Positions 10,621-21,688 of a stretch of 64,000 nt of DNA are shown one piece after another (position 1 is the stretch's first letter; every line of letters starts with the position of its first letter). The stretch lies in the NCBI GenBank assembly GCA_017311185.1, contig JAESUZ010003171.1:1674001-1738000 (forward strand), in the 5' to 3' direction. The position numbers and the translations under genes are program-made. The notes under the pieces were generated by a model. It was not told the DNA's origin. It made no database searches and saw nothing but the letters and a program-made list of their open reading frames with translations. Source of the DNA: Proteles cristata cristata. Its lineage: Eukaryota; Chordata; Mammalia; Carnivora; Hyaenidae.

Positions 10621-12500
10621 TGCAGCCTAAGCTCTCTGCATTGGAGGAGGCAGGGGAGAGGGTGTCCTCCCCTGCAGCCCAGATTGGTCTGGAACAAAGT
10701 TAAGGAGGAAAAGAATGCAAAACAGAGCTCCATCTGCATAGCCCCAGCAAGGGGAAGAACGTGGATCGTGGATCGTTAACAGAGGTGAAGGGCAGGGCAG
10801 GGACAATGCTAATCACAGGCCATCTCCCGTTTTTCACTTTAATAAAAGAAAATCACCTTATCATTTTTTAAACATTACCTGTTCTGAAGAGGGAGAGGAG
10901 CAGGTAGGTACTCCAAAGAGCTAGGCACCTGCTTTCCTCACCGTCTGCTTCCAATCTGTTATCTGGCCTGGCACATGTCTCCTGTTCCTGGGATGTTTGA
11001 AGGGGCCTTCCTAGCTGGATCCAAGGAAAACATTCATTTTGATTACAGAAAAGAGGCGCATCTGCTAGCCTGGATTTGTGGGAGAGCCCATAATCCCTGC
11101 ATTTTACCTCCTATTAGCCCTCTTCTCCAGGAAAGAAATGTCCTGCTCTTTAAAGTCAAGGCCATAAAATTGTGACAGCTCACTTGCAAACAGAGCTGAT
11201 TCGGGAACATGAAACAACCCTTCAGATAAAATATACAACTCAGGTGTGGGAGTGAGAGGGCTGAGGTCTTAAAACCGAATCAGTTGTGAGTAACATCTCG
11301 TTTTATGGATCTATCTGGGCCGTTCCCTACTGTAGAACATCACCAGTACCAACATTTCGGACATATTTACCATTAGCCCTTTATTTGAAATTTTATGCAT
11401 CCCCTCATAAAAACCTTCAGCAGATTAATGTGCTTGGGATGTTTATTTATAAGTACAGCTGGTCTCCCTTCGAGTTGCTTTTATTGTTGGGTTGCCTGAG
11501 CATGCCCTTTGTGCAGCAGCAAAATGGTGGGACGGCAACCCAGCAACCAGCATTATCTCTGAGATGAGGAGACACAGGGTGGGGGTGGAGTGGGGGGGAA
11601 TAGAGGACATCAGGCAACACTTGGAGGTTTTCCATGCAAGGAGGCCCTCAGGAGCCTCCTTCTGCTTGGCTGCCATCATCTGCAGTGGGATTGGGTCACG
11701 TGGGGATGATGGGTAGAAAGGCAACCTGCACGGCTGTACTCATCTCCCAGGGGGACCTGTCCTGAGGACCCTTCCCTTCAACATAGGAGGACTGATTGGC
11801 TTCATCCAAGCAAGAGCTATTCTCTGAGCAGAAGAAGAAGATCTGGGTATGGCCCAAGACTGCCAGTGTTGTGCTAACTGTGGGTGAACCATCATGACTT
11901 TCTTTTCAAGATACATGATAATCAAATGTCTTCAAAATTTCTAAATGTGTACTATTCTTTCCTTTATCCTCCTGCTTCAATATTTTTTCATGAAAAATGA
12001 GCCTTGTTTTTAAGCCTGGTCTTTATCAGTTTGTACGTACCACTTTATTATTCAAGACCACCAGGGGGTATGTTCTTTTTGTACGTTTGGGTTCACAGAT
12101 CTCCTACATTATAGAAACACTCTTTAGCAATATCCTTATCAAGTACTCCTCCAGCTTCTACTATCCCTCCCTAGGATAAAGGCAACACTGCTCTTTGATT
12201 GTTAGAAAGTTCTGTCTTCTATTGGCCTATCTCTGGGGCCATGCGGTCTATCTCCCCCTTCCCTTTGACTAGTCCTCCCAAATCATCCTTTCCCTAGATG
12301 ACATGTCCTGGTGCCCCCTGCCATGCTCTGACTCAGAATCCAAATGAATGTTGGCAGGTTAAGTCTGCTCCATCTTCCCTGGACTGGTGGGTTGTTCTGT
12401 CCATGAGGCCACCAAGTTCCTGTCACATGTACCGGCCATCATGCACTTAGGTACTCCTGGCAAAGACCATCGCTCACCTCATGTTTTTAGGCTTCAGAGT
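10621..12500. other. Unrecognised DNA, about 1.9 kb
   Basis: No named repeat or exon is seen. Several CAGGTG/CACCTG E-box-like hexamers occur between 10900 and 11260, and one CTCF-like motif lies near 12058. A G-rich patch is at 11580-11600. Frames up to 93 codons carry no family motif. Confidence 0.4.
12058..12071 (+). promoter_or_regulatory. CTCF-like core motif
   Basis: CCACCAGGGGGTAT matches the CTCF core consensus CCASYAGRKGG through its first eleven positions but departs from it after that. One motif match gives no evidence of occupancy; a match of this quality is expected by chance every few tens of kilobases. Confidence 0.25.
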
Positions 12501-12506
12501 GAGAGG

Positions 12507-12593
12507 TTTTTTTTTTTTAATGTTTATTTTTGAGAGAGAGAGACAGACAGACAGAGTGCAGTAGGGGAGGGGCAGAGAGAGGGGGAAGAGAGA
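12507..12593 (-). mobile_element. CAN SINE 3' fragment (tail and CT region only)
   Basis: On the minus strand this shows only the 3' part of the SINE: the CT-rich zone (GA-rich on the plus strand, 12533-12593) followed by AAACATT and the A tail (T run 12507-12518). The tRNA-like head is missing, so the Pol III promoter is gone. No clear TSD can be seen. Confidence 0.85.
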
Positions 12594-12599
12594 GATCTT

Positions 12600-13017
12600 T
12601 TATCACTCAGATGTCTTTTGATTACCCAGACATTACCAGAGGCAGCAGACATTGAAACCAAAGGAAGAAAAGGAAAATTTTACACCAAATGATAAGAGAC
12701 TGAGATTTGTCTTGCCCTTCCTCTCAGAAATGTTTGGTGATGTCCAAAGCACAAGAAAATACAATCAAAGCGTCAAATATTAAAACCATTTGTGTAGTCG
12801 TTGGAAAGACAAACACCTCATCCCCCAGACTCCCTATCAGTTCCTCACCTCCTTACTCTGGAGTTGGTGCTCAAAGGTCTTCTGAGTGTCAAGAAACTCA
12901 TGCTATCCCCCTAAATTCCAGAGACCAAATGGGGAAACAGGGGTAAAAGCAACCGCAGTCAAGGCCTCAGGTCATTTAAGAGAAAAGAGGAACAGTTGTT
13001 GTCCTAAATAATCTCTT
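12600..13017. other. No recognisable feature
   Basis: Mixed sequence between two SINEs. The 79-codon plus frame at 12707-12946 has no recognisable motif. Confidence 0.45.
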
Positions 13018-13299
13018 TAAAATACTAATGATTGGGGCGCCTGGGTGGCTTAGTCGGTTAAGCGTCCGACTTTCGCTTAGGTCATGATCTCGTGGTTCGT
13101 GGGTTCGAGCCCCGCGTCGGGCTCTGTGCTGAGTGCCAGCTCAGAGCCTGGAGCCTGTTTCAGCCTGTGACTCCCTCTCTCTCTGACCCTCCCCTGCTCA
13201 CGCTGTCTCTCTCTCTCTCTCCTAGAAATAAATAAAAAAAAAAACCTTAAAAAAAAAATTTAAAAAAAAATAAATAAATAAAATAAAATACTAATGATT
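13018..13299 (+). mobile_element. Felid tRNA-Lys SINE, full length, young
   Basis: Element 13034-13283 with a perfect 16-bp TSD, TAAAATACTAATGATT, at 13018-13033 and 13284-13299. The head begins GGGGCGCCTGGGTGGCTTAG. The order is intact: tRNA-like head, linker, CT repeat (about 13205-13222), AATAAATAAA and a long A-rich tail. CpG sites in the head survive (GCGTCCGAC, CCCCGCGTCGGG), which points to youth because methylated CpGs decay quickly. It may be polymorphic among felids. Confidence 0.98.
13046..13112 (+). promoter_or_regulatory. Internal Pol III promoter of the SINE (A and B boxes)
   Basis: The A box TGGCTTAGTCGG is at 13046-13057 and the B box GGTTCGAGCCC at 13102-13112. Both are close to the tRNA consensus (TRGYNNARNNG and GGTTCGANTCC) and have normal tRNA-like spacing. 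Transcription would start near 13034. Whether it is used depends on chromatin. Confidence 0.8.
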
Positions 13300-13708
13300 T
13301 TAACAAAGATGTTGTCCTAAAGTGTAAAGCTTTTTTAACCCATGACAAGATAGAAGGTCCTGGGAAGTTGGGAAGAGTAGAGATCTATCCCTTATGCATC
13401 TGGGGCCCTGATCACACCACACTTAGGCACCCAGTGGGCAAAGTCAGTGCCAAAGTCCTGACAAGGACTTCCAATTTATACATGGCCTCACTCCCATCAG
13501 CCCCACCTACCTGTTAAGCTCCTGAGTCTGAGTCCAAACTGGCCAAGCTTACAGATTACAGTTCCTTAAGAGAGAAGAGATCTTTTGTAGGACAAGTCTG
13601 GAAGCAAGGCTGGGATTTTTCCCATGCTGGCCATCACTCTCTCGGGCACTCCAGGCAAAGAGTAAAGATGCTTTGGACTCTCAGAGGGTGAGGACCATGA
13701 CTTGGGAT
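13300..13708. other. No recognisable feature
   Basis: Mixed sequence between a SINE and a GAAA tract; no element or exon seen. Confidence 0.45.
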
Positions 13709-13719
13709 GAAAGAAAGAA

Positions 13720-13798
<79 letters not shown>
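13709..13798. repeat. (GAAA)n microsatellite
   Basis: About 90 bp of nearly pure GAAA tetramers with one early AAAAG interruption. A long uninterrupted purine strand of this type is highly length-variable and can form triplex DNA. No retroposon body adjoins it. Confidence 0.98.
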
Positions 13799-14965
13799 GT
13801 AAAAAGGACCCATTGTATTATTATGCTTTTAACATGTGCAGGCCATTAGATTTATTATTCCATCCATCTGGCCAGAATATTTTGAGATTATCTCTAAACA
13901 ATATATAATGACTAACGGAATGTGGGGCAGAGTGTCAGCCTCAGGATTGCAGGGAGAAGTAAGATCACAGGTGAGAAGAGTTTTGTAAATGATCACGCAC
14001 TGGGCATGCTCAAATTTTTACAGGATTATTCCCACCAGGCCCTGCTCTCTGCAATCTGGACCACCATGGCTTTCTTTCCTGCCATGGGGGTGTCTCACCT
14101 GGACTCTAAATCCTGCCTGCTGGAGAAGGTACCACCAGCTTCTGTGAGGCCTTGGGAAAGTCACTGCATCTCACCGGGGATGATTCTCAGGGAAGGGGCT
14201 CCAGGGTTGTTAAACGACAAAATGGCTCTGAGTTTCCTTTCAGCCTTATGTCCTACCAGTCCCTGGCCCTGCTTTTTGCAGTGATCCCCTGGGGAGGACA
14301 GGTGATTCTGCAGGTTTTCAAGTATAGCTGACCTGACCTTTCACATGGGTGTGGCCAGATCTAAATGGGGCATATAATAGTCACACAAGTGAAAACAGGC
14401 ACCTCCCTCGCAGGTTCTGGGCTGCAAAAGGTGAAGGGAACTCCATGAATTCTCTAGTTCATATTTCACTTTGGATTAGAAGAAAAAACCACAGAAAAAT
14501 AAACCGTGTCAATCAGCCCTGCTGTGTAAACAAGTGGTTGATGATAACCCATGAGACAGTTTGCGTTTCTTTATGGAGTGGCCAGCGACAAAGATCCAAA
14601 AACAAACCTTCTCTTTTACGGTTATTTGGAAAAGGAACAAGGAAAGCATTTGTTTTACCTCCGGGAGCTGTTACAACCAGCCCCTCGCTCCCCAAATAGC
14701 CTCTCTGCACAGCAAGCCTGTGGTTCCTCTATAGCCTGGAGCCAGCTCTGGAGCCCACCGATACCTTCAGGGTTGCGGACACGGATACCTGAGCCCTGGC
14801 TCCTAGAGGCTCCCACCCTCAGAGGCAAGGCTGGGATTTCCTCCTGACAACCTTGCTGGCCCACAAGGCACCTTTGTGCAAATTAGGGAAAGAAAGCCCC
14901 TACTTTTCAGATGCAACTCTGGTTTAGGAGGCAGACAGAATATTTGCAGATTCAAAAAAGGTACC
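13799..14965. other. Unrecognised DNA with several short open frames
   Basis: Three plus-strand frames (13922-14284, 14349-14699, 14551-14847) of 98-120 codons overlap minus-strand frames. None contains a domain I recognise, and none continues across plausible splice signals into another frame. No repeat is named here. Confidence 0.4.
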
Positions 14966-14967
14966 CC

Positions 14968-15200
14968 TACCACCAGATCAGTGGTCTATGTCTATCAAGG
15001 GCCAGATAAAGACTTTAGTCTCTGCAGGCCAGAAGGTCTCTGTAAAACTATTTAACTCTGCCATTTGTCATCTGAAAGCAGCCATAGACAACACATAAAC
15101 AAAGGGATGTGACTATGACCAAAATACTTTTATTTATAAAAACAGGCTGTGGATCTGGCTGACTCACGGGCTATTGTTTGCCAACCTCTGCTCCGGATGG
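14968..15200 (-). mobile_element. hAT-type non-autonomous DNA transposon fossil
   Basis: Matches the abundant mammalian family with GCAAAC-containing terminal inverted repeats: AAGGGCCAGATAAAGACTTTAG, then TGCAGGCCAGAAGGTCTCTGT, AAAGCAGCCATAGACAACAC, TTTATTTATAAAAACAGGCTG, and the end TTGTTTGCCAACCTCTGCTC (15175-15194). The left end is decayed. A second copy of the same family lies at 60033-60200. Confidence 0.75.
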
Positions 15201-17280
15201 ATGCAGCCCAGCACCAGGGCTTGAAAAATGGACACTGGCTAAAACTCATCCAGTGCTCAGACTTTTGATTGGGAACCCTTGTGCAAAACCTATACAATCC
15301 TACATGGTGGCCCTGCCTCTGAATCCCAAGATGCTGGGGACCTAAGAAGACAAACTTCTTGGACCTGAGTGAACCACCCTAATGGTCTTAGCATCCCTAA
15401 ACCCCCACCAACTCTCCCTTGCTTCAGCAGCCTCCAGATCACGGGGTCACACCAATCAGGATGCCACTGCCTACAGACCTAAAGCCCCTTCCTCATTCCC
15501 CTGAGTAGCCCTAAGCCAGTGAACTGTACTGAGCATGGCTTTTAAAAGCAGACTTCTTCTATGACTTGAAGAGATAAAAACAAAGTCTGCAAATACAGGA
15601 AGTCCAGCAGAGCCAAATCACAGGGATTCTCACATGAGCATAGCAGCCCTTCTCCTGAGACCTCTTCTTTGGCAAAATACTAGTTAACCAGTGAATAATT
15701 GGTTGAAGTGAAAGATTAAGGCACTTGGCAGAAACAAGTTATTTCTGGACATTTTCCACCTTTTCCCCCAACCAGTCTTCCAGTTATAATTAAAATATGG
15801 TGGTGGCTTCATACAAACCACAGACAGTCCACAACTTTGCAATACAGTGGACTCTGCAAAAACCCATTTCCTATAATACCAAAGAACAGCCACACAGCAG
15901 TTCCCAGGAACCAATCTGACTTTAAGTGGAATATTCTGTCATATTACTCACCCTTCATTTGACCTTCATAAATATCAAAACCTTACTATCCTGTATCCTG
16001 ATATTTAATTCTCTCCTGTCATCTAATGAGGCCACATTTGGTTAGAAGGTCACTTGTCATTTACAATGCTTGAGAGAGACGTATTTCAGGGAAGCTCCTA
16101 ATTCACAGCAAGACATGAAATTGTGGACAAGATTACAACATGTGCTGGCCTAGAGAAAATGGAGGCCCTCGGACTTAACCAGGCCTTTGTTGGATCACAC
16201 TAGAAGAATGAAAAAAAAACAAAAAACAAAAAACGAGGGAGGCTGGCATTCCTGCATGAGCTACAGAATCTGGCCGATGTTACTCTAAATTCAATTATCT
16301 AGAAGAAAGTGTGGATTCATGTTAATATATTTTACAAGGCCCTATAATTTATCATATTTTGTTTTCTTTATGAATAACAGACTTTCCCTCAGTTAAAAAA
16401 CACATTGGGGGTTGGTTGGATAAAAGAGAGACCAAGAGCCACTTGATATTTTTTTCCTCAGTGGGCAGGAAGGTCATACAAATTCTTCTCCCCAAGATAG
16501 CTTGGCAAAGATTTGACAGGGAGAAGTGTGAGGAAATATGTGGCAGAGACACAGACACACACACATCACACTGGGTGAGGGAAACCAGGTGAATGAACAT
16601 TCTAGATAGGAATGATGTTTGATGATTACTCCAAACCCTGCCCTGACCCCAGAAGGTGAGGGTACAGACCTATCTGAGCAAAAAGAGGAACTGTCCAAAT
16701 ACCACACAGAATTCAGCCTAGATAGACACAAGCCTGCATGCAAAGGTGAGGATTTGATGTCAAGGATACAGAGATATCCAACCACATCTTTGTTGGGGAA
16801 GGCAAAGCCCTTTCACATAGCTTACTCATGACACTGTTATATTCTTCCACTCTCTCAGAACTCATGTCTCTGGCAGGGGCCAAAGTTTACCCAAAGATCT
16901 CTGATAGCAATGCTTCTTGCCACACCATGCTCCCTCCTTGCCAACACACATCCAAGGGAAGAGAGTTCACATTGGCCTCTTTCACAGTCCTGAGGCTGCA
17001 CCATGGTGTTGTTGATGCAAACCTGGTCAAAGGCAGCTGTGGAGGCCCTAGATATAAGACTGTGAAGAAGTTCTGTCAGTTATCTTCTCTGATGCAGATG
17101 TGACAACAGGAGAGAGAGAGTTCTGGAAAGGGAAGAAGATGCTCCTATTCAGGCCAGGGAGGTATGCCTGGGAAGGGGAAAGGGCTGTAATAGGAAGGGG
17201 GGATGGGGGGAGAGGAGTATCAGACAGACCAAGTGCCAGTCTGGTGAGCTTTTCCCACAGTGATCAGGATAGATTGTATT
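15201..17280. other. Unrecognised DNA, about 2 kb
   Basis: No named repeat. A-rich (A9C A6C A6) sequence lies at 16211-16234 and a short CA patch at 16550-16567. Small frames such as 16474-16785 (minus) and 16828-17103 (plus) have no motif I recognise. Confidence 0.4.
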
Positions 17281-17534
17281 TTCCAAGGATGATTTTATTT
17301 TATTTTTTTTTAATGTTTTTTATTTATTTCCAGGAGAGAGAGACAGCATGAGCAGGGGAGGGTCAGAGAGAGAGGGAGTCACAGACTCTGAAACAGGCTC
17401 CAGGCTCTGAGCTGGCAGTCAGCACAGAGCCTGAAACGGGGCTCGAACCCACGAACCGCGAGATCATGACCTAAGCAAAAGTCGGACGCTTAACCGACTA
17501 AGCCACCCAGGCGCCCCTTCCAAGGATGATTTTA
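17281..17534 (-). mobile_element. Felid tRNA-Lys SINE, full length with TSD
   Basis: Element 17298-17517 on the minus strand, with a perfect 17-bp TSD TTCCAAGGATGATTTTA at 17281-17297 and 17518-17534. The head (starting at 17517) contains an intact A box and a B box read as GGTTCGAGCCC. The T run at 17298-17312 is the A tail. Similar in age to the copy at 13034. Confidence 0.97.
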
Positions 17535-17539
17535 ATAAG

Positions 17540-18034
17540 ATCTCCCACTTACACGCTTTTCTGCAATGCGACTTTGGCACTCCCCTACCCCCTTGAATCT
17601 GAAAGGGCTTTGACAGCTTTGATGAGTAGAATGTGGTGAACATAGCACCAGACCAGTTCAGCTTCCTGCCCTTGGCATGCTGGCTCCTGGGATGCTAACC
17701 CTGGAAACTCAGTCACCCTGCTATGAGGACCCCAAGCTTCTTGGTTGGAGAGGCCAAATGTAAGTGCTCCATTTGGGTGGACAACTCCACTGAGCTCCCA
17801 GCTGATGGCCACTTCAACTGCCAGTCACAGAATCAAGCCTTGTTATTTTGCAGCTCAGCTGAGCCTTCTGACAATGTCAGGCCCAAACACCATGTGACTG
17901 CAATCGCAGGATAGATCCCAACGTGGAACCATCCAGCTGGTAAACCACAGAACTTTGAGAAATAATAATAAACTGTTGTTTAAAGCCACTAGGTTTCAGA
18001 GTGGTTTGTTGCATATCAATAGATAACCAAAATA
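17540..18034 (+). repeat. MLT1-type LTR (older subfamily)
   Basis: The 3' part is clear: GAAATAATAATAAACTGTTGTTTAAAGCCACTAGG at about 17960-17994, then GTGGTTTGTTGCATATCAATAGATAACCAAAATACA, the MLT1 end block. The AATAAA (about 17967) would be the LTR polyadenylation signal. The body upstream (CCAGCTGATGGCCACTTCAACTGCC and around) fits loosely, and the left boundary is uncertain. The 75-codon frames within it are not coding evidence. Confidence 0.7.
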
Positions 18035-18035
18035 C

Positions 18036-18058
18036 ATGGTATGGTATGGTATGGTATG
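18036..18058. repeat. (ATGGT)n short microsatellite
   Basis: Four and a half ATGGT pentamers directly after the LTR end. Confidence 0.9.
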
Positions 18059-18404
18059 AACGCTAACCAATCAGAATTGATGCTGACTGGCAGTAGGGCT
18101 GAAGCAGAGTCCTTAGAGACCTCATGCTATGTCAAGTCTTTATCCTTTCATTTCTGGGGGAGGGTCCAAAGTGGCAGAAGAGCACTCAGGGAAATTGGAG
18201 CAGCGAGCATTTCAGTATTTTAACAGTCATGGACAAACTCATGAGCACCAGCTGGGCATCATCCCTGGCATCCATCATGCTGGAATCCATACCCACATCC
18301 ATGCTGGGCCATATCAGATGGGGTAAGACAACCTATACCCAGATCAGGACACATAAGCAGGTGCCACTCCTAGGATCCAACACTTCCATAATTTTAGAAA
18401 CTTT
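18059..18404. other. No recognisable feature
   Basis: Mixed sequence between an LTR and a MIR; nothing recognised. Confidence 0.45.
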
Positions 18405-18530
18405 TTTGATCCATAATTGCACTTGGTCTTTACAACAGTCTCGAGAGGTGGGTGTTACTGGCCTCCACTTGACAGATAAGGAAATCTGAGGTCCAGAGAA
18501 ATTATGTAGGGATAGAGGCAGTAATGGGAA
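18405..18530 (+). repeat. MIR SINE fragment
   Basis: MIR core in the forward direction: GGTCTTTACAACAGTCTCGAGAGGTGGGTGTTACTGGCCTCCACTTGACAGATAAGGAAATCTGAGGTCCAGAGAAATTATG at about 18425-18506. A young L1 inserted just beyond it at 18558. Confidence 0.8.
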
Positions 18531-18542
18531 GTATACTGGTTG

Positions 18543-18552
18543 GGATACTTGA

Positions 18553-18584
<32 letters not shown>

Positions 18585-19083
18585 ACAAATAGTTTATTGT
18601 CAAATTGGTTTCCACATAACACCCAGTGCTCATCCCCATAAGTGCCCTCCTCCATGCCCATCTCCCTCCTCCCCCCCATCCATCAGTCCTCAGTTTTTGT
18701 CAGCATTCAAGAGTTTCTCATGGTTTGCCTCTCTCCTTTTACCCCACCATTTCCCCCCTTCTTCTCCCCCATGGTCCTCCGTTAAGTTCCTCCTAATCCT
18801 CCTATACGTGCAAACATGTGATATTTGTCCTTCTCTACCTGACTTATTTCGCTCAGCATAACACCCTCAAGGTCCATCCATGTTGCTACACATGGCCAGA
18901 TTTCATTGTTTCTCATTGCCATATAGTATTCCATCATATAAATGAACCACATCTTCTTGATCCATTCGTCCATTGATGGACACTTAGGCTCTTTCCATGT
19001 TTTAGCTATTGTGGAGAGTGCTGCTATGAACATTGGGGTACATGTGCTCCTATGCCTCAGCATTTCTTGGATACTTGATTTCT
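18543..19083 (-). mobile_element. Young L1, 5'-truncated, with TSD
   Basis: A 511-bp LINE-1 3' end on the minus strand (18558-19068), flanked by a perfect 15-bp TSD GGATACTTGATTTCT (18543-18557 and 19069-19083). The plus-strand T/C-rich run at 18558-18584 is the A tail. It keeps the last part of ORF2 (19063-18782) and the 3' UTR. The end is nearly identical to the L1 at 53827-54897, so both belong to a recently active carnivore subfamily. Truncation at the 5' end is the usual outcome of target-primed reverse transcription. Confidence 0.96.
18782..19063 (-). pseudogene. L1 ORF2 C-terminal remnant (93 codons)
   Basis: The frame contains the L1 ORF2 C-terminal blocks [39 protein letters not shown] and [13 protein letters not shown], ending at the natural ORF2 stop. 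It differs from the matching part of the 53.8-kb copy at about six of 93 residues. It lacks endonuclease, reverse transcriptase and the Cys-His motif and is a dead fragment. Confidence 0.95.
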
Positions 19084-19195
19084 AATTCTGGTTCTGACAC
19101 CACCTCAGTCTGGGACCTTAAGCCAGTGCTGTGACTTCTTAGAGCCTCCCCATCTTTCAAATGATAGAAATGGAAATATGATCCCTAAGAGGGCA
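19084..19195 (-). repeat. MIR-like fragment, reverse
   Basis: GGGACCTTAAGCCAGTGCTGTGACTTCTTAGAGCCTCCCCATCTTTCAAATGATAGAAATGG follows the reverse MIR order (gaccttgggcaagttacttaacctctctgtgcctcagtttcctcatctgtaaaatgg). Decayed; adjoins the right TSD of the L1. Confidence 0.6.
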
Positions 19196-20438
19196 TCACC
19201 ATTCTCTGACTTTGTAGCTTGACTGAAGTTACCAGAAAGGGGACAGCAGATTCAGGACATAGTCTCAAGATTCCTGACTCCTTGTCCAATGCTTACATGA
19301 CTGCTCCTAGAGCTGCCTTCCTATGACATTTCAGTACCATTATTCAATGGGGAAGCCAAACCCTATCCCTAGCTCCTAGATAAGAGAATATCTTCAGATC
19401 CACACCCAGATCTGTTTGTGCCTCTGGCCCTGGGATTTCTGTCCTGATATGCAGGAACTAAATCCCCACTTTCATGCTTTGTAGGGGAGTATATATAGGG
19501 ATAAAGAGAGAGAAGTATGGGGAGAGAAATGAGGTGGGGGGGAGCTGACCCTGAATCTCAGCCAAATCTGCCCAATTTAGCTCTGAGTAAATCCTGCAGC
19601 CACCACACAGGAAGCTGCTTATCAGGGCAGACACTGTCTCATTCAGGGGTCCAGGGACCCTGTCCTGACCTAGTCCTAAGGCAGCATCAGAAGGTGATGA
19701 ATCTCTCCTGAGATTGTGTGGTTTCCAAGAAAGCATTCCAGAATCTGAAATGGGCTTCAAAGGAATGCATATCTGCTCACTCCCTCCCTGGCTGGGAACC
19801 AGCCCAGGGCACCTTATTCTTATTAGGCTGGAGATGTCTTGGACACTAAGCTTGAAAAATGCACCAAGCATTCTGACACAGATGGGGAATGGTGTAGCTA
19901 TGCATAAAACCCCATTGCTGGCAGGCCTAGACTTTCTCTGAAAGATTTTTTGGGCAGTAATTTAATTTCTCTCCATTTTACTTTTTCTAGCTTTGAAATA
20001 AAAATTTAAAAAAATTTTTTTGGTCTTATAACCTTCCTATACCTATGGGGATGAGATAGAGTGGAAGCTGAAGCACCCATTACCTGCTCAAATGTGCAAC
20101 ATAACAAATACTAGAATAAAGTGTGAAGAAGAATCTCCATGTGGAGAACAAAGAAGAACATCCAGAATAGGCTGTCAGAGGACAGGAGAGATGAAGTGAG
20201 AATTAGGTTGGAGAATCCATAAAGATCAGGCTGGAATGAACAAATGCGACTGAATAGGTAAATGGCCCATCCCCCCCGTTCCTTCCTATCCAGAGTGCAT
20301 ATGTGTGGTAAGCATGATGAGATGGAGGAGGCATATGGTCATTATAGCAACTGTAAAGGGACAGATTATTCTTTATTTATATTATTTATTTGCCCTCATT
20401 AGAACCTGTGTGTGAGGCTTCCAGTGAATGTCCCCCCT
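19196..20438. other. Unrecognised DNA
   Basis: No named repeat. The 137-codon minus-strand frame at 19458-19871 lacks any recognisable domain. An A/T-rich patch lies at about 20003-20021. Confidence 0.4.
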
Positions 20439-20850
20439 TGTGATATTTCATTTTTGGCATCAACTTGATTAGATCACAGTACCCAGATATGTAGTCAAAC
20501 ACTAATCTAGGTATTTCTGTGGAGGTAATTTTTAGATGACATTAACATTTAAATCATTGGACTTGGAGTAAAGCAAATTACTCTCCTTAATGTGGGTGGG
20601 CCTCATTCAATCCATGGAAGACCCTGAGAAAAGTTTGATGTCCCCCAAGAAAGAAGGAACTCTGCTTCCAGTCTGCCTTTGGACTCAATACTGAATCAAC
20701 TCCTCCATGCATTTCTAGCCTGTCAGCCAAACTTAGAGATTTTGGACTTGCAAACCTGAATAATCGCAGGAGCCAATTTCTTAAAATAATTCTATCTCTG
20801 TATATCCAAATCTAAGTCTATATCAATATAATATATGTAGATATATGTCA
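20439..20850 (+). repeat. Ancient LTR-type element (ERVL/MaLR-like)
   Basis: Follows a widespread mammalian LTR order: a start near TGTGATATTTCATTTTTGGCATCAACTTGATTAGATCACAG, then CCAGATATGTAGTCAAACA, GACATTAACATTTAAATCATTGGACT, AATGTGGGTGGGCCTCATTCAATCC, CTGAATAATCGCAGGAGCCAATTTCTTA and a TATATCC-like end. I recognise the class from these blocks but cannot fix the subfamily. No viral genes adjoin it. Confidence 0.6.
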
Positions 20851-20863
20851 GAGGAGAATAAAA

Positions 20864-21107
20864 AAGAAGTGACTTGGGGCGCCTGGGTGGCTTAGTCGGT
20901 TAAGCATCTGACTTTCGCTTGGGTCGTGATCTCGCAGTTCGTGGGTTCGAGCCCCACGTCGGGCTCTGTGCTGACTGCCAGCTCAGAGCCTGGAGCCTGT
21001 TTCAGTCTGTGAGTCCCTCTCTCTCTGACCCTCCCCTGCTCACGCTGTCTCTCTCTCTCTCCTAGAAATAAATAAAACATTTAAAAAAAAAAAAAGAAGA
21101 AGTGACT
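20864..21107 (+). mobile_element. Felid tRNA-Lys SINE, full length with TSD
   Basis: Element about 20875-21096 with an 11-bp TSD AAGAAGTGACT at 20864-20874 and 21097-21107. Head, intact A and B boxes, CT repeat (about 21046-21060), AATAAA and an A tail are all present. A few head CpGs have decayed compared with the 13-kb copy. Confidence 0.96.
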
Positions 21108-21189
21108 GGAATGATGTCAGGCTGGTGATGAAGTAGTCTATGAGCAGATGATGAGCAGACTCGTTTATCAGCACTTCCGCCTCAGCATA

Positions 21190-21680
21190 CCCAGAAAATG
21201 TAGACACTCTACCAACACCTGTTCTCTGCCCTCCTCTCCTATCATTCTACACATTTTTTCCTAATCTTCTCTCATCTCTTCAACTACATCCCTCTCAAGG
21301 ACAATCCCCAAACCTCTATCACTAGCCCTGACCTTCCTGCAGAGCTCCAGAACCATGTACCCAACTGCTACTGGACAATCCATCTGGAAGTACCGCTGGC
21401 ACCTCCCACTCAAAATGTGCATCACCCATCTTGCCCAAAAACCTCTAGCTCTTCTGGTGAATAGCATTATCATCTATTCAGTTCCCCAGGTTATTATCTT
21501 GAGAGTCAAGGATGATGCCTCTATCCACCCTAACTTCTATCCAATACTCACTAAATCCTACTGCTGTTGCCTCTTAGGATTCTCCCAGTGATAAGGTCAC
21601 TGACCTAATTCAGTACTCATCTCTGGCTTGAACTACTCATGTTGCCTCCAGCTGATTTCCCTGGTCACACCCACAGTCCA
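21190..21680 (+). repeat. L2 LINE ORF2-region remnant
   Basis: Matches the L2 order in the forward direction: CCAGAACCATGTACCCAACTGCTACTGGACAATCCATCTGG, CACCTCCCACTCAAAATGTGC, TTGAGAGTCAAGGATGATGCCTCTATCC, CCTACTGCTGTTGCC and TCTCTGGCTTGAACTACTCATGTTGCCTCC, which correspond to L2 blocks such as tggacatctcc, ctcaacatgtcc, ctgggagtcatcctggactcc and cacctggactactgcaacagcctcc. Frames are broken by many changes. Confidence 0.75.
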
Positions 21681-21688
21681 TCAACAGG

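Noticed and set aside
13034..13112. tRNA-Lys gene calls at the SINE heads (also at 815-740, 17517-17440, 20875, 51877 and others)
   Set aside because: The heads are tRNA-derived and keep A and B boxes, but they are fused to the SINE body, lack a proper acceptor stem and are dispersed copies with TSDs. They are SINEs, not tRNA genes.
13709..13798. CRISPR-like or other regularly spaced repeat arrays at the microsatellites
   Set aside because: These are simple tandem repeats without spacers, in a mammalian genome.
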